Notes: a model not told the origin generated them from the sequence alone. A stretch of DNA of 64,000 nucleotides from an uncultured Campylobacter sp. (GCF_937981295.1 NZ_CALJPC010000002.1:1-64000); one strand, 5' to 3'. Numbered from the stretch's first letter, positions 6,841-16,571 are shown. Made by a program: numbers and translations.

Positions 6841-8779
6841 TCTTTGCGCTTTCGATATCGTCGTTAGCGCCTAAATTTCGCACCAGACGGGTAGGCATGC
6901 CGTTGTCTTTTTCAAATTTAGAGATGATTTCTACGATCTGCTCCCCAGAGACCGTCTCCTTCTCATACAGCGCCTTTACCATCTCCTCGATCGCCGGAGC
7001 ATAGGTCCTTAGTGTCTCTTTTACCGCCGCGTAGCGCTCATCCAGCGTCTTGCGGACATATTTGTCGATCTTAACCGCCGTTACCTCGCTGTAATCCTTG
7101 ATGCTCTGTCCGCCGTTTAGGAAGGAATACTGCTGCTTTTCTAGCACCGCAAGCCCGAGCGCATCGGTCATTCCGACTTGAGTCGCCATAAATTTAAGCA
7201 TATCGGTAGCGCGCTGTAGATCGTTGCCCGCTCCGTCAGTGATCTCGCCTAAAAACACATCCTCCGCCGCGCGCCCCGCCAAAAACGTATCGATCTCAGC
7301 AAAAATTTCATGGCGCTGGTGCAGGTATCTATTTTCAAACGGAGAATTTAGCGTGTATCCCGCAGCGCTCAATCCGCGCGGTACGATAGTTACTTTAGAT
7401 ACGGGCATCGCGCCTTTAGTAAGCTCGGCGATAAGAGCATGGCCGCTTTCGTGGTAGGCGACGATTCGCTTTTCGATCGGGCTTACGCGGCGCGATTTTT
7501 TAGCCAGTCCGATACCGACGCGCTCAATCGCTTCGAGCAGGTCTTTTTGCTCGACCTCCGCCTTTGCCTCGCGACCCGCTAAAAGCGCGGCTTCGTTGAT
7601 GATGTTTGCAAGATCGGCTCCCGCAAAGCCCACGGTAAGGCGCGCGATCTCTTCGATATCGATGTCGCGGGCAAATTTAACGTCGCGCATATGCACCTTT
7701 AAAATCGCCATTCTGCCGTCAAAATCGGGTCTATCGACCAAAACCTGCCTATCGAATCTGCCCGGACGCAGAAGCGCCGCATCCAGCGTCTCCGGGCGGT
7801 TGGTAGCCGCAAGGACGATCACCGGGCTTGATTCCGAGCCGAAGCCATCCATCTCGGCAAGCAGCTGATTTAGCGTCTGCTCGCGCTCGTCATTACCTCC
7901 GCCGATACCGCCTGCGGTTCTGCTTTTGCCGATCGCATCGATCTCATCAATAAAAACGATCGCCGGAGCCTGTTTTTTAGCGTTATCAAATAGATCGCGC
8001 ACCCTGCTGGCGCCCACGCCTACGAACATCTCAATGAAGCTCGAGCCCGATACCGAAAAAAACGGCACGTCCGCTTCGCCCGCAACCGCCTTGGCTAGCA
8101 GCGTCTTACCCGTGCCCGGAGGTCCAACCAAAAGAACGCCTTTTGGAATTTTAGCCCCGAGGCTGATATATCGCTCCGGATTTTTCAAGAAATCTACGAT
8201 CTCCTTAACCTCCTCTTTCGCTTCTTCGACGCCCGCTACATCGCTAAATTTAACCTTCGGCTTTTCAGCGCTTACCAGGTTTTTAGAGCTTCCGATGCCG
8301 AGCACGCCGCCGCCCATATTGCGCTGCATGCGATTGGCTAAAAACATCCAAATTCCAAAGAAAATCACGAGCGGCAAGACCCAGCTAAAGAGCAGATCGG
8401 TCAAAAAGTTGCTCTCGTTATACGCGCCGTATGGAATTTTGCGCGATTCTAAAATTTGAACTAGCTCGGGGTCATCCACGCGCTTGGCGGTGTAGATTAC
8501 GTTGCCGACTTGAGCTTTAATCGTGGAGCTTCCGATGGAAACCATGCTTACTTGAGAGTTTTTGATTTGCGATTTTAGCTCGGAGTAAGTTACGTTTCTA
8601 CTCTCGCCCGAAACGGAGCCCAGCACTCCGCCGCTATCAAATCCGCCGCTTGGGGATATCGCTTTAAACACAACTATCAAAATAAGCGCAAAAATTATAA
8701 AAACGCCGATCGGATTTTTATTAAAAAAATTGTTTCCGCCACCGTTTTGAGGGGGTTGATTATTTGGGTTGTTATTCAT
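6830..8779 (-). CDS. ftsH: ATP-dependent zinc metalloprotease FtsH
   Basis: Membrane-anchored AAA+ protease that degrades misfolded membrane proteins and short-lived regulators. The polar N-terminus (NNNPNNQPP) precedes a membrane helix (about residues 25-42), a periplasmic domain and a second helix (about 130-150). The AAA module has Walker A GPPGTGKT, Walker B FIDEIDAIG and the SRH region with ATNRPETLD. The zinc site HESGH follows. 649 residues is the normal size. The start overlaps the stop of prmA by 4 bases (ATGA), so the two are translationally coupled. Confidence 0.97.
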   Translation of the reverse strand: MNNNPNNQPPQNGGGNNFFNKNPIGVFIIFALILIVVFKAISPSGGFDSGGVLGSVSGESRNVTYSELKSQIKNSQVSMVSIGSSTIKAQVGNVIYTAKRVDDPELVQILESRKIPYGAYNESNFLTDLLFSWVLPLVIFFGIWMFLANRMQRNMGGGVLGIGSSKNLVSAEKPKVKFSDVAGVEEAKEEVKEIVDFLKNPERYISLGAKIPKGVLLVGPPGTGKTLLAKAVAGEADVPFFSVSGSSFIEMFVGVGASRVRDLFDNAKKQAPAIVFIDEIDAIGKSRTAGGIGGGNDEREQTLNQLLAEMDGFGSESSPVIVLAATNRPETLDAALLRPGRFDRQVLVDRPDFDGRMAILKVHMRDVKFARDIDIEEIARLTVGFAGADLANIINEAALLAGREAKAEVEQKDLLEAIERVGIGLAKKSRRVSPIEKRIVAYHESGHALIAELTKGAMPVSKVTIVPRGLSAAGYTLNSPFENRYLHQRHEIFAEIDTFLAGRAAEDVFLGEITDGAGNDLQRATDMLKFMATQVGMTDALGLAVLEKQQYSFLNGGQSIKDYSEVTAVKIDKYVRKTLDERYAAVKETLRTYAPAIEEMVKALYEKETVSGEQIVEIISKFEKDNGMPTRLVRNLGANDDIESAKSEA

Positions 8780-9660
8780 ATTTTCCTTTCATAAACGAAG
8801 CTAAGCCATTCGTTTTGCTTTTTCATCTGCACGAAATTCAAATCCGAAAAGACCTGCTCAATCCTATCTTTATATTTTTCTAAAATTCCCGACAGCACGA
8901 GCTTGCCGCCCGGTTTTAGCGCTTTTTTTAGATCCGCGCTTAGGATCAAAATCACGTCGGCGATTATATTTGCGACGACGAGATCAAACTGCGGCTGCGC
9001 GGCTGCGCTTGAGCCTTGCTCGCTTAAACTAGACGCCTGCTCGCCCAAGCTTGAAACGCTGCCGAGCCAAATTTTATCGATCTGCACGCCGTTTTTCTCG
9101 GCGTTTTGCTGCGTAGCGGTCACCGCCTGCTCGTCGGTATCGCAGGCGCTTACCTTTGCGCCCAGTTTTTTCATTGCGATACTTAAAATTCCGCTGCCGC
9201 AGCCCACGTCAAGCGCGCTCATACTCGCTCGAGTAAGCTCGCTAAGTAGCGCCAGGCACATATTGGTGCTTTCATGATGGCCTGAGCCGAACGCCAGCGC
9301 AGGATCGATCAGCAGATCGATTAGCGCGCGATCTTGCGATCTTTCGCACCAACTCGGACGGATGTAAAATTTGCCGACTGCCACGGGCGCGACGCCTTTT
9401 TTATACTGCTCGATCCAATCGATATTAGGCTTCTTTGAAATTTCGATCTGCAGATCGGCGTCTAAATTGAGAGAGCGCGCGAGCGCCTTTTTAAACTCTT
9501 CAAACGCAAATTTTAAATTTTGCAGATCCTCTTCGTCGCGGATTATGAAACGCTCGCCGCGTTCTTCGACACAGGTAACGCCGAGCTCAAACGCAAAGCT
9601 CTTAAAAAGCTCGCTTGCATTCGTGCTTTTTACGATCATCTCATAAAAAAAATCTTTCAT
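8776..9660 (-). CDS. prmA: Ribosomal protein L11 methyltransferase
   Basis: SAM-dependent enzyme that methylates lysines of ribosomal protein L11. Characteristic elements are DPALAFGSGHHEST, the SAM motif I ALDVGCGSGILSIAM and FDLVVANI. Between the IWLGSV strand and FDLVV there is an extra Ser/Gln/Ala-rich loop of about 20 residues (SSLGEQASSLSEQGSSAAAQ), one of several such in-frame insertions in this window. It lies upstream of ftsH as in C. jejuni, but the cheY that I remember next to it there is absent. Confidence 0.92.
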   Translation of the reverse strand: MKDFFYEMIVKSTNASELFKSFAFELGVTCVEERGERFIIRDEEDLQNLKFAFEEFKKALARSLNLDADLQIEISKKPNIDWIEQYKKGVAPVAVGKFYIRPSWCERSQDRALIDLLIDPALAFGSGHHESTNMCLALLSELTRASMSALDVGCGSGILSIAMKKLGAKVSACDTDEQAVTATQQNAEKNGVQIDKIWLGSVSSLGEQASSLSEQGSSAAAQPQFDLVVANIIADVILILSADLKKALKPGGKLVLSGILEKYKDRIEQVFSDLNFVQMKKQNEWLSFVYERKI

Positions 9661-9738
9661 CGCCTCACATCGCCTTTAAATTTTAAAATTTGCATATTAC
9701 TAAAATTTAGTTCAAACTTTGCTTACGCTCGGGCGTTT

Positions 9739-10446
9739 TTATAGAGCTTCAAACGCCTTTTTAAGATCAAGCGTGCCCTCGTAATACGCCTTGCCGACGA
9801 TGACGCCCGCGATGAGCTCCGCGTTTTTAAGCGCGATTATGTCGTTTATATCTTTCACGCCGCCGCTTGCAATAGTATCGATGCCGCAAGCTTTCGCGAT
9901 AGAGCGGCTAAATTCTACGTTCACGCCGCTTAGCATCCCATCGCGCGAGATATCGGTGCAGATGATCGCACAAACGCCCGCGTCCGCGTAGTCTCGCGCC
10001 AGATCGGTCGCTCTTACGCGGCTTAGCTCCGCCCAGCCCTCGGTCGCTACGAGCCCGTCTTTTGCGTCTATGCCCACGACGATGCGGTAAAGCTTCGCCA
10101 TCCTCCTTACGAAATCCGGGTTTTTAAGCGCCGCCGAACCTAGGATAAATCTATCGACGCCTAAGCTCAAATACTGCTTTATGCGCGCTTCGTCGCGGAT
10201 GCCGCCGCCCACTTCTACGCGCAGACGCGTGTTTTTTACGATCCGCTCGATCGCTTTGAAATTTACCGCCTCGCCCGCAAACGCGCCGTCGAGATCAACC
10301 AGATGCAGCCATTTAGCGCCGAGATCTTCAAATTTTTTGGCTAGCTCGCAGGGGTCCTTGGAATAAATTTTTGCGCTTTGCATCTCGCCCTTGCTAAGGC
10401 GCACGGCGCATCCTTGTTTCAGATCAATCGCAGGGAAAATCTCCAT
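9739..10446 (-). CDS. hisA: HisA, ProFAR isomerase of histidine synthesis
   Basis: 1-(5-phosphoribosyl)-5-[(5-phosphoribosylamino)methylideneamino]imidazole-4-carboxamide isomerase, a half-barrel-duplicated TIM barrel. It begins with FPAIDLKQGCAVRL, where Asp is the catalytic base. GGGIRDEARI and ASGGVKDIND are the two phosphate-binding loops. ATG 10446 overlaps the hisH stop as TGATG; a GTG one codon earlier is the alternative. 235 residues. Confidence 0.95.
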   Translation of the reverse strand: MEIFPAIDLKQGCAVRLSKGEMQSAKIYSKDPCELAKKFEDLGAKWLHLVDLDGAFAGEAVNFKAIERIVKNTRLRVEVGGGIRDEARIKQYLSLGVDRFILGSAALKNPDFVRRMAKLYRIVVGIDAKDGLVATEGWAELSRVRATDLARDYADAGVCAIICTDISRDGMLSGVNVEFSRSIAKACGIDTIASGGVKDINDIIALKNAELIAGVIVGKAYYEGTLDLKKAFEAL

Positions 10447-11171
10447 CACAGCTCCGTAAAATTTTTAATGATTTTTATGCCCGCATCGTGGCTTTTTTCG
10501 GGATGCGGCTGAAAGGCGAATACGTTTTCGCGCCAGATCGCGCTTGCAAACTCATAGCCGTAAAACGTGCTCGCAAGCGTGATCTTGCGCGCGCAAAGGA
10601 CGTGGTAAGAGTGCACGAAATACAGATACTCAAACTCGCCTAGGCCCGCATTTATCGGCGAGCGCTTGATAAAATGCGCGCTGTTCCAGCCCACGTGCGG
10701 GATCTTTAGGCTTTCGGCGCGGACAAAATTTTGTCCGCTACGATTGCTTGGCTCCGCCTCGTCTGAATTAAATTTCGCTCCGCCCGATCTAAATTTCATA
10801 TCCTCGGACCCGGATTCCGCCCCCCGAATATTAAATTTCGTTTTGTCAAATTTCACGACGCGACCGGGCAAAATTCCAAGCCCGCTGCGCGCGCCGAATT
10901 CCTCGCTTTGCTCAAACAGAAGCTGCATCCCTAGACAGATGCCTAAAAAATATCTGCCGCTTGCGACAAACTCTTTAATCGCGTCGTCCATACCGCTTGC
11001 GCGAAGCCTGTCCATCGCTTCGCCGAATGCGCCCACGCCCGGAAGCAGAGCTTTATCGCAGCTCAAAAGCTCCTCAGGGCTGCGCGCAAGGCAAAATTTA
11101 GCGCCGCAAAAGCTAAGCGCGTTCATCACGCTTTGGATATTGCCCGCGCCGTAATCCACGATGCCGATCAA
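10446..11171 (-). CDS. hisH: Imidazole glycerol phosphate synthase, glutaminase subunit
   Basis: Class I glutamine amidotransferase that feeds ammonia to HisF. The nucleophile Cys is in GICLGMQLLFEQ, and the catalytic His-Glu pair is in FQPHPEKS near the C-terminus. A 46-residue insertion (residues about 110-155, rich in FNS/RGAE/SGSE) separates PGRVVKF from KIPHVGWN, which are normally adjacent. This makes the protein 241 residues instead of about 200. The start is a TTG inside the pglF stop (TTGA), with AAGGG upstream. Its position after pglF suggests co-transcription with glycosylation genes. Confidence 0.93.
   Translation of the reverse strand: MIGIVDYGAGNIQSVMNALSFCGAKFCLARSPEELLSCDKALLPGVGAFGEAMDRLRASGMDDAIKEFVASGRYFLGICLGMQLLFEQSEEFGARSGLGILPGRVVKFDKTKFNIRGAESGSEDMKFRSGGAKFNSDEAEPSNRSGQNFVRAESLKIPHVGWNSAHFIKRSPINAGLGEFEYLYFVHSYHVLCARKITLASTFYGYEFASAIWRENVFAFQPHPEKSHDAGIKIIKNFTEL
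10707..10844 (-). repeat. Low-complexity in-frame insertion in hisH
   Basis: Encodes residues about 110-155 of HisH. It consists of repeated AAATTT-containing blocks spaced by multiples of three (KFNIRG, MKFRSG, AKFNSD) and includes a C6 run at 10818-10823. It is absent from ordinary HisH proteins. Confidence 0.6.
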
Positions 11172-12973
11172 GCCGTGCCCTTCATATCGTTTAATCGGTG
11201 CGAAAACTCGGGCACGATGCGCTTTAGCTTATCCGCGACCTGCGCGTCCTCGCACTCTGAAAGCTCCTCGATCTGCGAGCTTAGCTCCTCTAGGTCGTAT
11301 TTTGCGGAGTGGGTTACGAATATGGATTGGTACTTCGTGCTCTTGTCGTTTTCGTCGATCAAAAGCTCCTCGTAAAGCTTCTCGCCGGGACGAAGACCGA
11401 CAAATTTAATGCCAAGCTCCTCCTTGCCGGCAAGCTGCAGCATTCGCTTGGCAAGATCGGCGATCTTTACGGGCTCGCCCATATCCAGCACGAAAAGTTC
11501 GCCACCCTGCGCGATGGAGGCCGCTTGAAGCACCAGCTGGCACGCCTCGCTAACGAGCATAAAATATCTCGTAATTTCGGGGTGCGTAACGGTAAGCGGC
11601 TCGTTCGCTTCGATCTGGCGTTTAAATTTAGGAATGACGCTGCCGCTTGAGCCGAGCACGTTTCCGAAGCGGACGGCGACAATCTGCGTATCGCTTGCCG
11701 CGTCGTTGGAATTTAGCGCGTAAAGCTCGCAGATACGCTTCGTCGTGCCCATAATGTTCGTCGGTCGCACCGCCTTATCGGTCGAGATCAAAACGACCTT
11801 TTTCGCGCCATATTTTTTGGATAGATCGATTACGTTTTTCGTGCCGACGACATTGTTTTTGACCGCTAGATGCGGATTAAACTCGCATAGCGGCACGTGC
11901 TTATACGCCGCTGCGTGCACGACTACCTCGGGACGAAATTCTGCAAAAACCTCCTCCAGCTCATGGCGATAAACGACGTTTATCATCTTTAACTCGTTGC
12001 GCGCATCCGCGCCGGTGGCTTCGTTAATCGAGTAGAGATTAAACTCGCTGTGCTCGACCATGATAAGACGCTTTGCGCCGAATTTCAAGCATTGCTTGCA
12101 AATTTCGCTTCCTATCGTGCCGCCCGCACCCGTTACCAGCACGATCTTGTCTTTGATAAAATTTTCGATCGCCTTGGTATCGAGGTCTTTGGGCTTGCGC
12201 GCGAGCAGATCCTCGATCGATACGTCGCGGATCTTTTTGCTCTCATCCTCCAAAAGCGAAAAGAGCTTGATATCCTTTAACCCGTACGCAAACAGCTCGT
12301 CGTAAAGCTCCTTTAGCTCGTCGGGATACAGCGCCAGCGCGATGATCGCAGTTCTAGCGCCGCTATCTTTGATCATCTGCGGAATTTCGCTCTTGGCTCT
12401 GACGACGTAGTTTTCGCAATACGTCCCTACTAGCTCTGCTCGCCCGTCCACGACACCCACGGGATAGTAGTTGATATATTTTTGCCGCATCCCTTTTAGG
12501 ACGTGAAAGGTCTTACTCGTAGCGCCCACGACGATGCAGGGCTCGTTATTCGTGATATTTTTCTTCTCGCTTAGAAACATCCGCTTTGAAATTCTAATCC
12601 CACCGATTAAAATAAACGAGATCGCCGCGTCGATGATGATGACCGAGCGCGGGAACGGGTTAAAAATTTTACTCGCCAAGAAAAATAGGATCAAAAAGGT
12701 AAGCGCTGCCATAACGTGCGCATAAAAGAGCTTCCTCGCTTCGTATAGTCCGAAAAATCTCCACGGAACTAAATAGATCCGCAAAAACCAAAAGTAGAAA
12801 ATTTTAATCGCAGTAAGGCTCGAGGCGCTAAGCAGCGCGCCTTTATAAAATTCGTTCGGTATATCTCCGCTAAATCGCAGCAAAAACGCGATATAAACGG
12901 AGAGGATCGAGATAAAAATATCTCCCAGCAAAAAAAACGCGAAGCGGCTAAATTTAGTGGGCTTTAACAACAT
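11168..12973 (-). CDS. pglF: UDP-GlcNAc 4,6-dehydratase, PglF
   Basis: First enzyme of UDP-diNAcBac synthesis: dehydrates UDP-GlcNAc to the 4-keto-6-deoxy sugar. The N-terminal about 150 residues hold four membrane helices, followed by a first Rossmann-like region. The catalytic SDR domain begins at GAGGTIGSEICKQ. It has STDKAVRPTNIMGTTKR, where the usual YxxxK is replaced by MxxxK as in other membrane-type 4,6-dehydratases, and the tail ELGIKFVGLRPGEKLYEELL. 601 residues, close to C. jejuni PglF. The stop overlaps hisH, and the start overlaps the pglE stop. Confidence 0.95.
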   Translation of the reverse strand: MLLKPTKFSRFAFFLLGDIFISILSVYIAFLLRFSGDIPNEFYKGALLSASSLTAIKIFYFWFLRIYLVPWRFFGLYEARKLFYAHVMAALTFLILFFLASKIFNPFPRSVIIIDAAISFILIGGIRISKRMFLSEKKNITNNEPCIVVGATSKTFHVLKGMRQKYINYYPVGVVDGRAELVGTYCENYVVRAKSEIPQMIKDSGARTAIIALALYPDELKELYDELFAYGLKDIKLFSLLEDESKKIRDVSIEDLLARKPKDLDTKAIENFIKDKIVLVTGAGGTIGSEICKQCLKFGAKRLIMVEHSEFNLYSINEATGADARNELKMINVVYRHELEEVFAEFRPEVVVHAAAYKHVPLCEFNPHLAVKNNVVGTKNVIDLSKKYGAKKVVLISTDKAVRPTNIMGTTKRICELYALNSNDAASDTQIVAVRFGNVLGSSGSVIPKFKRQIEANEPLTVTHPEITRYFMLVSEACQLVLQAASIAQGGELFVLDMGEPVKIADLAKRMLQLAGKEELGIKFVGLRPGEKLYEELLIDENDKSTKYQSIFVTHSAKYDLEELSSQIEELSECEDAQVADKLKRIVPEFSHRLNDMKGTA

Positions 12974-14070
12974 CAGATGTTTTCTTTTACTATTTTTACG
13001 ACGCGCTCGATCGTCTCGTCGCTCATATCGGTGCCGCTAGGAAGGCAGATGCCGCGACTAAACATATCCTCGCTCGTGCCGTCAACTACGCTAAGCGCGC
13101 CTGCGAAGATGCTTTGCAGATGCATCGGCTTCCAAAGCGGACGAGATTCAATGTCGGCTTTATTTAGAGCGTCGATAACCTTTAGATGGGCATCCTTTTT
13201 CTTAAATAGAAACGTCGTAAGCCATCTGTTGCCCTTACCGCCTTCGACTTCAGGCATAAACTCCACGTCGGCGCCTCTAAACAGATCCTCGTAAATTTTA
13301 AAAATTTCGCGTTTTCTCTTTACGCGCTGCGGCAAGACCTCCATCTGACCTACGCCGATAGCGCCTAAAACGTTGCTTAAGCGGTAGTTGTAGCCGTAGT
13401 CTTTGTGCTCGTAGTGAAGCAGCGGCTCGCGCGCCTGGGTGCTTAAAAATCTAGCCTTAGCCACTAGCCCCTCATCGTTTGAGATCAGCATGCCACCACC
13501 TGAGGTAGTGATGATTTTATTGCCGTTGAAGCTTAACGCGCCGCATTTTCCGATACCACCAAGTGCTTTGCCCTTATAAAATCCGCCCAGCGCCTCTGCG
13601 GCATCCTCGATAACATCAATGCCTTCGTTCGCGCAAATTTCACATATCTCATCCATCTTCGCAGCCTGTCCATAAAGATGTGTGACGACGAGCACCTTTG
13701 GTTTTTTCGGCGATTTTTTGATCGCTTCTTTAAGCAGCCTCGGGCTTAAATTCCAACTCTCGTCGCTGTCTATCAGCACCGGCACGCAGCGCTCGTAAAA
13801 TATCGGATTTAGCGACGCCATGAAGGTAAACGTGGAGCCGAGCACCACGTCGCCGTCCTTTACGCCGCTGCAGCGAAGCGCTAGATGAAGCGCCGCCGTG
13901 CCTGCGTTTAGCGCCAGCGCAGCGCGCGTGCCAGTATAGGACTTCACTGCATCCTCAAAGCGATTAACGTATTCGCCCAAAGGCGCGATATAGTTACTCT
14001 CAAATACCTTTTTTATATACTCAAGCTCATTGCCGCCCATATTCGGCGGGCTTAAAAATACTCTTGCCAT
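12973..14070 (-). CDS. pglE: UDP-4-amino sugar aminotransferase, PglE
   Basis: PLP enzyme that converts the PglF product to UDP-4-amino-4,6-dideoxy-GlcNAc. The start is placed at 14070 (MARVFLSPPNMGG), where AAGGA lies 5 bases upstream; the longer frame adds 31 residues with no match to the family. The PLP lysine lies in SFNGNKIITTSGGGM, preceded by VIEDAAEALGG. 365 residues is a typical DegT/DnrJ/EryC1 length. Confidence 0.94.
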   Translation of the reverse strand: MARVFLSPPNMGGNELEYIKKVFESNYIAPLGEYVNRFEDAVKSYTGTRAALALNAGTAALHLALRCSGVKDGDVVLGSTFTFMASLNPIFYERCVPVLIDSDESWNLSPRLLKEAIKKSPKKPKVLVVTHLYGQAAKMDEICEICANEGIDVIEDAAEALGGFYKGKALGGIGKCGALSFNGNKIITTSGGGMLISNDEGLVAKARFLSTQAREPLLHYEHKDYGYNYRLSNVLGAIGVGQMEVLPQRVKRKREIFKIYEDLFRGADVEFMPEVEGGKGNRWLTTFLFKKKDAHLKVIDALNKADIESRPLWKPMHLQSIFAGALSVVDGTSEDMFSRGICLPSGTDMSDETIERVVKIVKENI

Positions 14071-14186
14071 CTCTATCCTTCCTTGATCTTTAAATTTAAC
14101 CTCGCGCGTCGCAAGGCTAAATTTAGCTTTCGGCATTAAATTTAAATGCTCAGATTTTATCACTTTTAATGCTATAAATTTTAAAT

Positions 14187-14786
14187 TCAGCCATTTTTTT
14201 TAATCACGCGAGCGGGCACGCCTACGGCTACGCTGTCGCTAGCTATGTCGCGCACGACCGCAGCACCCGCGCCGATTATGCAGCGCTGCCCGATCTTTAG
14301 CCTCTGAATGACGCTGGCACCGATTCCAATGTGCGAAAACGCCCCCACCTTCACGCCGCCCGCAAGCGCCGCGTTTGGGCTAATGTGCGCAAACTCGCCG
14401 ATCTCGCACTCATGCTCGATTACGACACCTGAATTGATTATCGCGCCGCGACCGATTTTAGCTCGCGCGTTTATCACGGCGCCGGGCATTACGACTGCGC
14501 CCTCGCCGATAGCGGCGCTTGGGCTAACGATGGCGCTTTGATGAATTAACGTCGCTATCTCAAAACCGGCGCGCGCTACCTTCTCTTGGATCTTCGCGCG
14601 GGTTTTATTATCGCCGATTGCGATTATTACGGGATATTTCGGCAGATCCTCGCTAAATTTCAGCCCTGCCGCGTCGTCTAAAAAAACGACCTCGCTAAAT
14701 TTAGCCCCGCGCGCGGCTAGCGCGACGTCCGCGACCACCAGCCCGTGTCCGCTCGCGCCGTAAACGTAAATTTTAGTTGTGCCCAT
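14187..14786 (-). CDS. pglD: UDP-4-amino sugar N-acetyltransferase, PglD
   Basis: Acetylates the 4-amino group to give UDP-diNAcBac. The N-terminal sugar-binding domain starts IYVYGASGHGLVVADVA. The rest is a left-handed beta helix with hexapeptide repeats; the catalytic base is probably the His in VIEHECEIGEF. 199 residues, as in C. jejuni. It overlaps the end of pglC by 14 bases. Confidence 0.93.
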   Translation of the reverse strand: MGTTKIYVYGASGHGLVVADVALAARGAKFSEVVFLDDAAGLKFSEDLPKYPVIIAIGDNKTRAKIQEKVARAGFEIATLIHQSAIVSPSAAIGEGAVVMPGAVINARAKIGRGAIINSGVVIEHECEIGEFAHISPNAALAGGVKVGAFSHIGIGASVIQRLKIGQRCIIGAGAAVVRDIASDSVAVGVPARVIKKNG

Positions 14787-15378
14787 TAAATTTCTCCGTC
14801 GTCGCCATGCCCTCTTTATTCACGCCCTCTTTCGCAAGCACTTTTTTAATCGTCAAAAGCGCGATCTTAAGATCGAGCGCGAAGCTTAAATTCTGCGCAT
14901 AATACGTGTCGAACTCAAATTTTTTCTCCCAGCTGATCGCGTTGCGTCCGTTTACCTGCGCAAGCCCCGTGATGCCCGGACGCACGCTGTGTCGCAGGCT
15001 CTGCTGCGGCGAATAAAGCGGCAGGTATTCGATCAGCAGCGGTCGCGGTCCGATGAAGCTCATATCGCCCTTTAGCACGTTGAAAAGCTGCGGCAGCTCA
15101 TCCAGGCTTAGCGCGCGGATCTTTTTGCCATAATCGTTCAGCCGCGCTTCGTCTGGCAGAAGCTCGCCGTCCGCGCCGCGCTCGTCGCTCATCGTTTTAA
15201 ATTTGTAAATTTTAAAAATTTGCTCATCAAGCCCAGGGCGAGATTGCGTAAAAATCGCGCTTTTGCTAATGTGTTTGCGGATCAAGAACCACGTAAGCGC
15301 CATCACGGGCGAAACCAAAATGATCAAAACCAAAGCCGCCGTAAAATCGAGCGCGCGCTTTAAAAAACACCTATACAT
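14773..15378 (-). CDS. pglC: Phosphoglycosyl transferase, PglC
   Basis: Transfers phospho-diNAcBac to undecaprenyl phosphate, starting the lipid-linked glycan. A single re-entrant membrane helix (about residues 10-30) is followed by the monotopic PGT signature: FKTMSDERG, then SLDELPQLFNVLKGDMSFIG with the catalytic Asp-Glu pair, then RPGITGLAQVNGRN. 201 residues is the minimal 'small PGT' form. Confidence 0.95.
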   Translation of the reverse strand: MYRCFLKRALDFTAALVLIILVSPVMALTWFLIRKHISKSAIFTQSRPGLDEQIFKIYKFKTMSDERGADGELLPDEARLNDYGKKIRALSLDELPQLFNVLKGDMSFIGPRPLLIEYLPLYSPQQSLRHSVRPGITGLAQVNGRNAISWEKKFEFDTYYAQNLSFALDLKIALLTIKKVLAKEGVNKEGMATTEKFNGHN

Positions 15379-16498
15379 CGATAAATTTCCTATAAACCTC
15401 TAAATATTTTTCCGTGACGATCTTTTCGTCGTAATTTGCAAGCACCATCTCGCGCCCCTTTCGTCCGAGCCTTTCGCAAAGCGCGGTATCGTCTAATAAA
15501 ATTTCGATCTTTCGCGCAAGATCACCCGCGTCGCGAGTGCGGCATATTAAGCCGTTTATCCCCTCTTGTACCGCCTCTACGCAGCCGCTACAGTCGCTTA
15601 CCACGCAGGCTCGCGCCATGCTCATCGCCTCTAAAACCGTGCGCGGAAAGCCCTCCTTGTAGCTAGGAAGTGCTAGCAGGTAACTAGCCTTCAAAAGCTC
15701 TGGCACATCATTTCTGGCACCCAGATAATGCACCGCACCGCTTCGCAAAAACGCAGGATCAGCGGTGCTTTTATTGCCCGCAAAACCCTCGCCCACAAAG
15801 ACAAATTTTGCATCCGATCGATCTTTTAAAATTTTTGCTGCTTCGTAGAATTCTCTCACGCCCTTATGCCACATCGCGCGAGCTATCATAAGCACGATCT
15901 TTTTGCCGTGCAAATCCTCGCCCAGATCCGCCGCACTAACGATTTTGGGGTTGAATCTTTCAGCATCTACGCCTACACTTTTAATCCTTATGACCTTTTG
16001 CTTCGCAATAAGCCCGCGAGATAGCATATAATCGGGATCGGCATCGTTTACAAATACGCAAGCATCCGCCTGCGAAAATGAAAATTTATAAAGCTTCTCC
16101 AATACCGCTCGCACGAGCCTTGTTTTAATATCTTCGTCGATATAAAAGCTGCCCAGCCCCTCGACTAAGTTTATCACATATTTTATACCCGCCTCTCGAG
16201 CCGCCAGCGTACCAAACACGTTTGATTTGTGTGCAGCTGTTTGCAGCAAGTCCAAATCCAGCCTCTTTAGCTCGCGCGCAAGGGCTTTGGTGTTGCTAAA
16301 TACGGTAAACGGATTTAGGCTAGCTCGATCAAGATCGTAGGTTATGGCATTAAAATCGCGTGCTAAATCCTGCGTATAAGCACCACGAGGAGCGATTGCG
16401 AAAACCTCGTGCCCGCGCTCTTTTAAAGCCCGCATTATCGGGCGACGAAAGAAATGCAAGCTCATATCGGCATGGCTTAAAAACCCTATGCGAGCCAT
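15371..16498 (-). CDS. pglA: N,N'-diacetylbacillosaminyl-lipid alpha-1,3-GalNAc transferase, PglA
   Basis: GT4 glycosyltransferase that adds the first GalNAc to und-PP-diNAcBac. It starts MARIGFLSHADMSLHFF, which resembles C. jejuni PglA; the ATG at 16507 is too close to the AAGGA site, so 16498 is chosen. C-terminal GT-B elements include SYKEGFPRTVLEAMSMARAC with the E-x7-E nucleotide-sugar signature. Position between pglB and pglC is the same as in C. jejuni. Confidence 0.92.
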   Translation of the reverse strand: MARIGFLSHADMSLHFFRRPIMRALKERGHEVFAIAPRGAYTQDLARDFNAITYDLDRASLNPFTVFSNTKALARELKRLDLDLLQTAAHKSNVFGTLAAREAGIKYVINLVEGLGSFYIDEDIKTRLVRAVLEKLYKFSFSQADACVFVNDADPDYMLSRGLIAKQKVIRIKSVGVDAERFNPKIVSAADLGEDLHGKKIVLMIARAMWHKGVREFYEAAKILKDRSDAKFVFVGEGFAGNKSTADPAFLRSGAVHYLGARNDVPELLKASYLLALPSYKEGFPRTVLEAMSMARACVVSDCSGCVEAVQEGINGLICRTRDAGDLARKIEILLDDTALCERLGRKGREMVLANYDEKIVTEKYLEVYRKFIDV

Positions 16499-16571
16499 CT
16501 GCTGCATTCCTTGTTTGGCGTTACGAGGTTAAATTTCATAAATTTCTCCTTAGCTTGCGACAAAATTTTAT

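Noticed and set aside
8903..9277. Plus-strand frame over prmA
   Set aside because: Shadow of a well-identified gene.
10818..10823. C6 run in hisH as a phase-variation tract
   Set aside because: Six residues are too short for the slippage usual in Campylobacter, and HisH is a metabolic enzyme; only the G8 tract at 58795 is kept.
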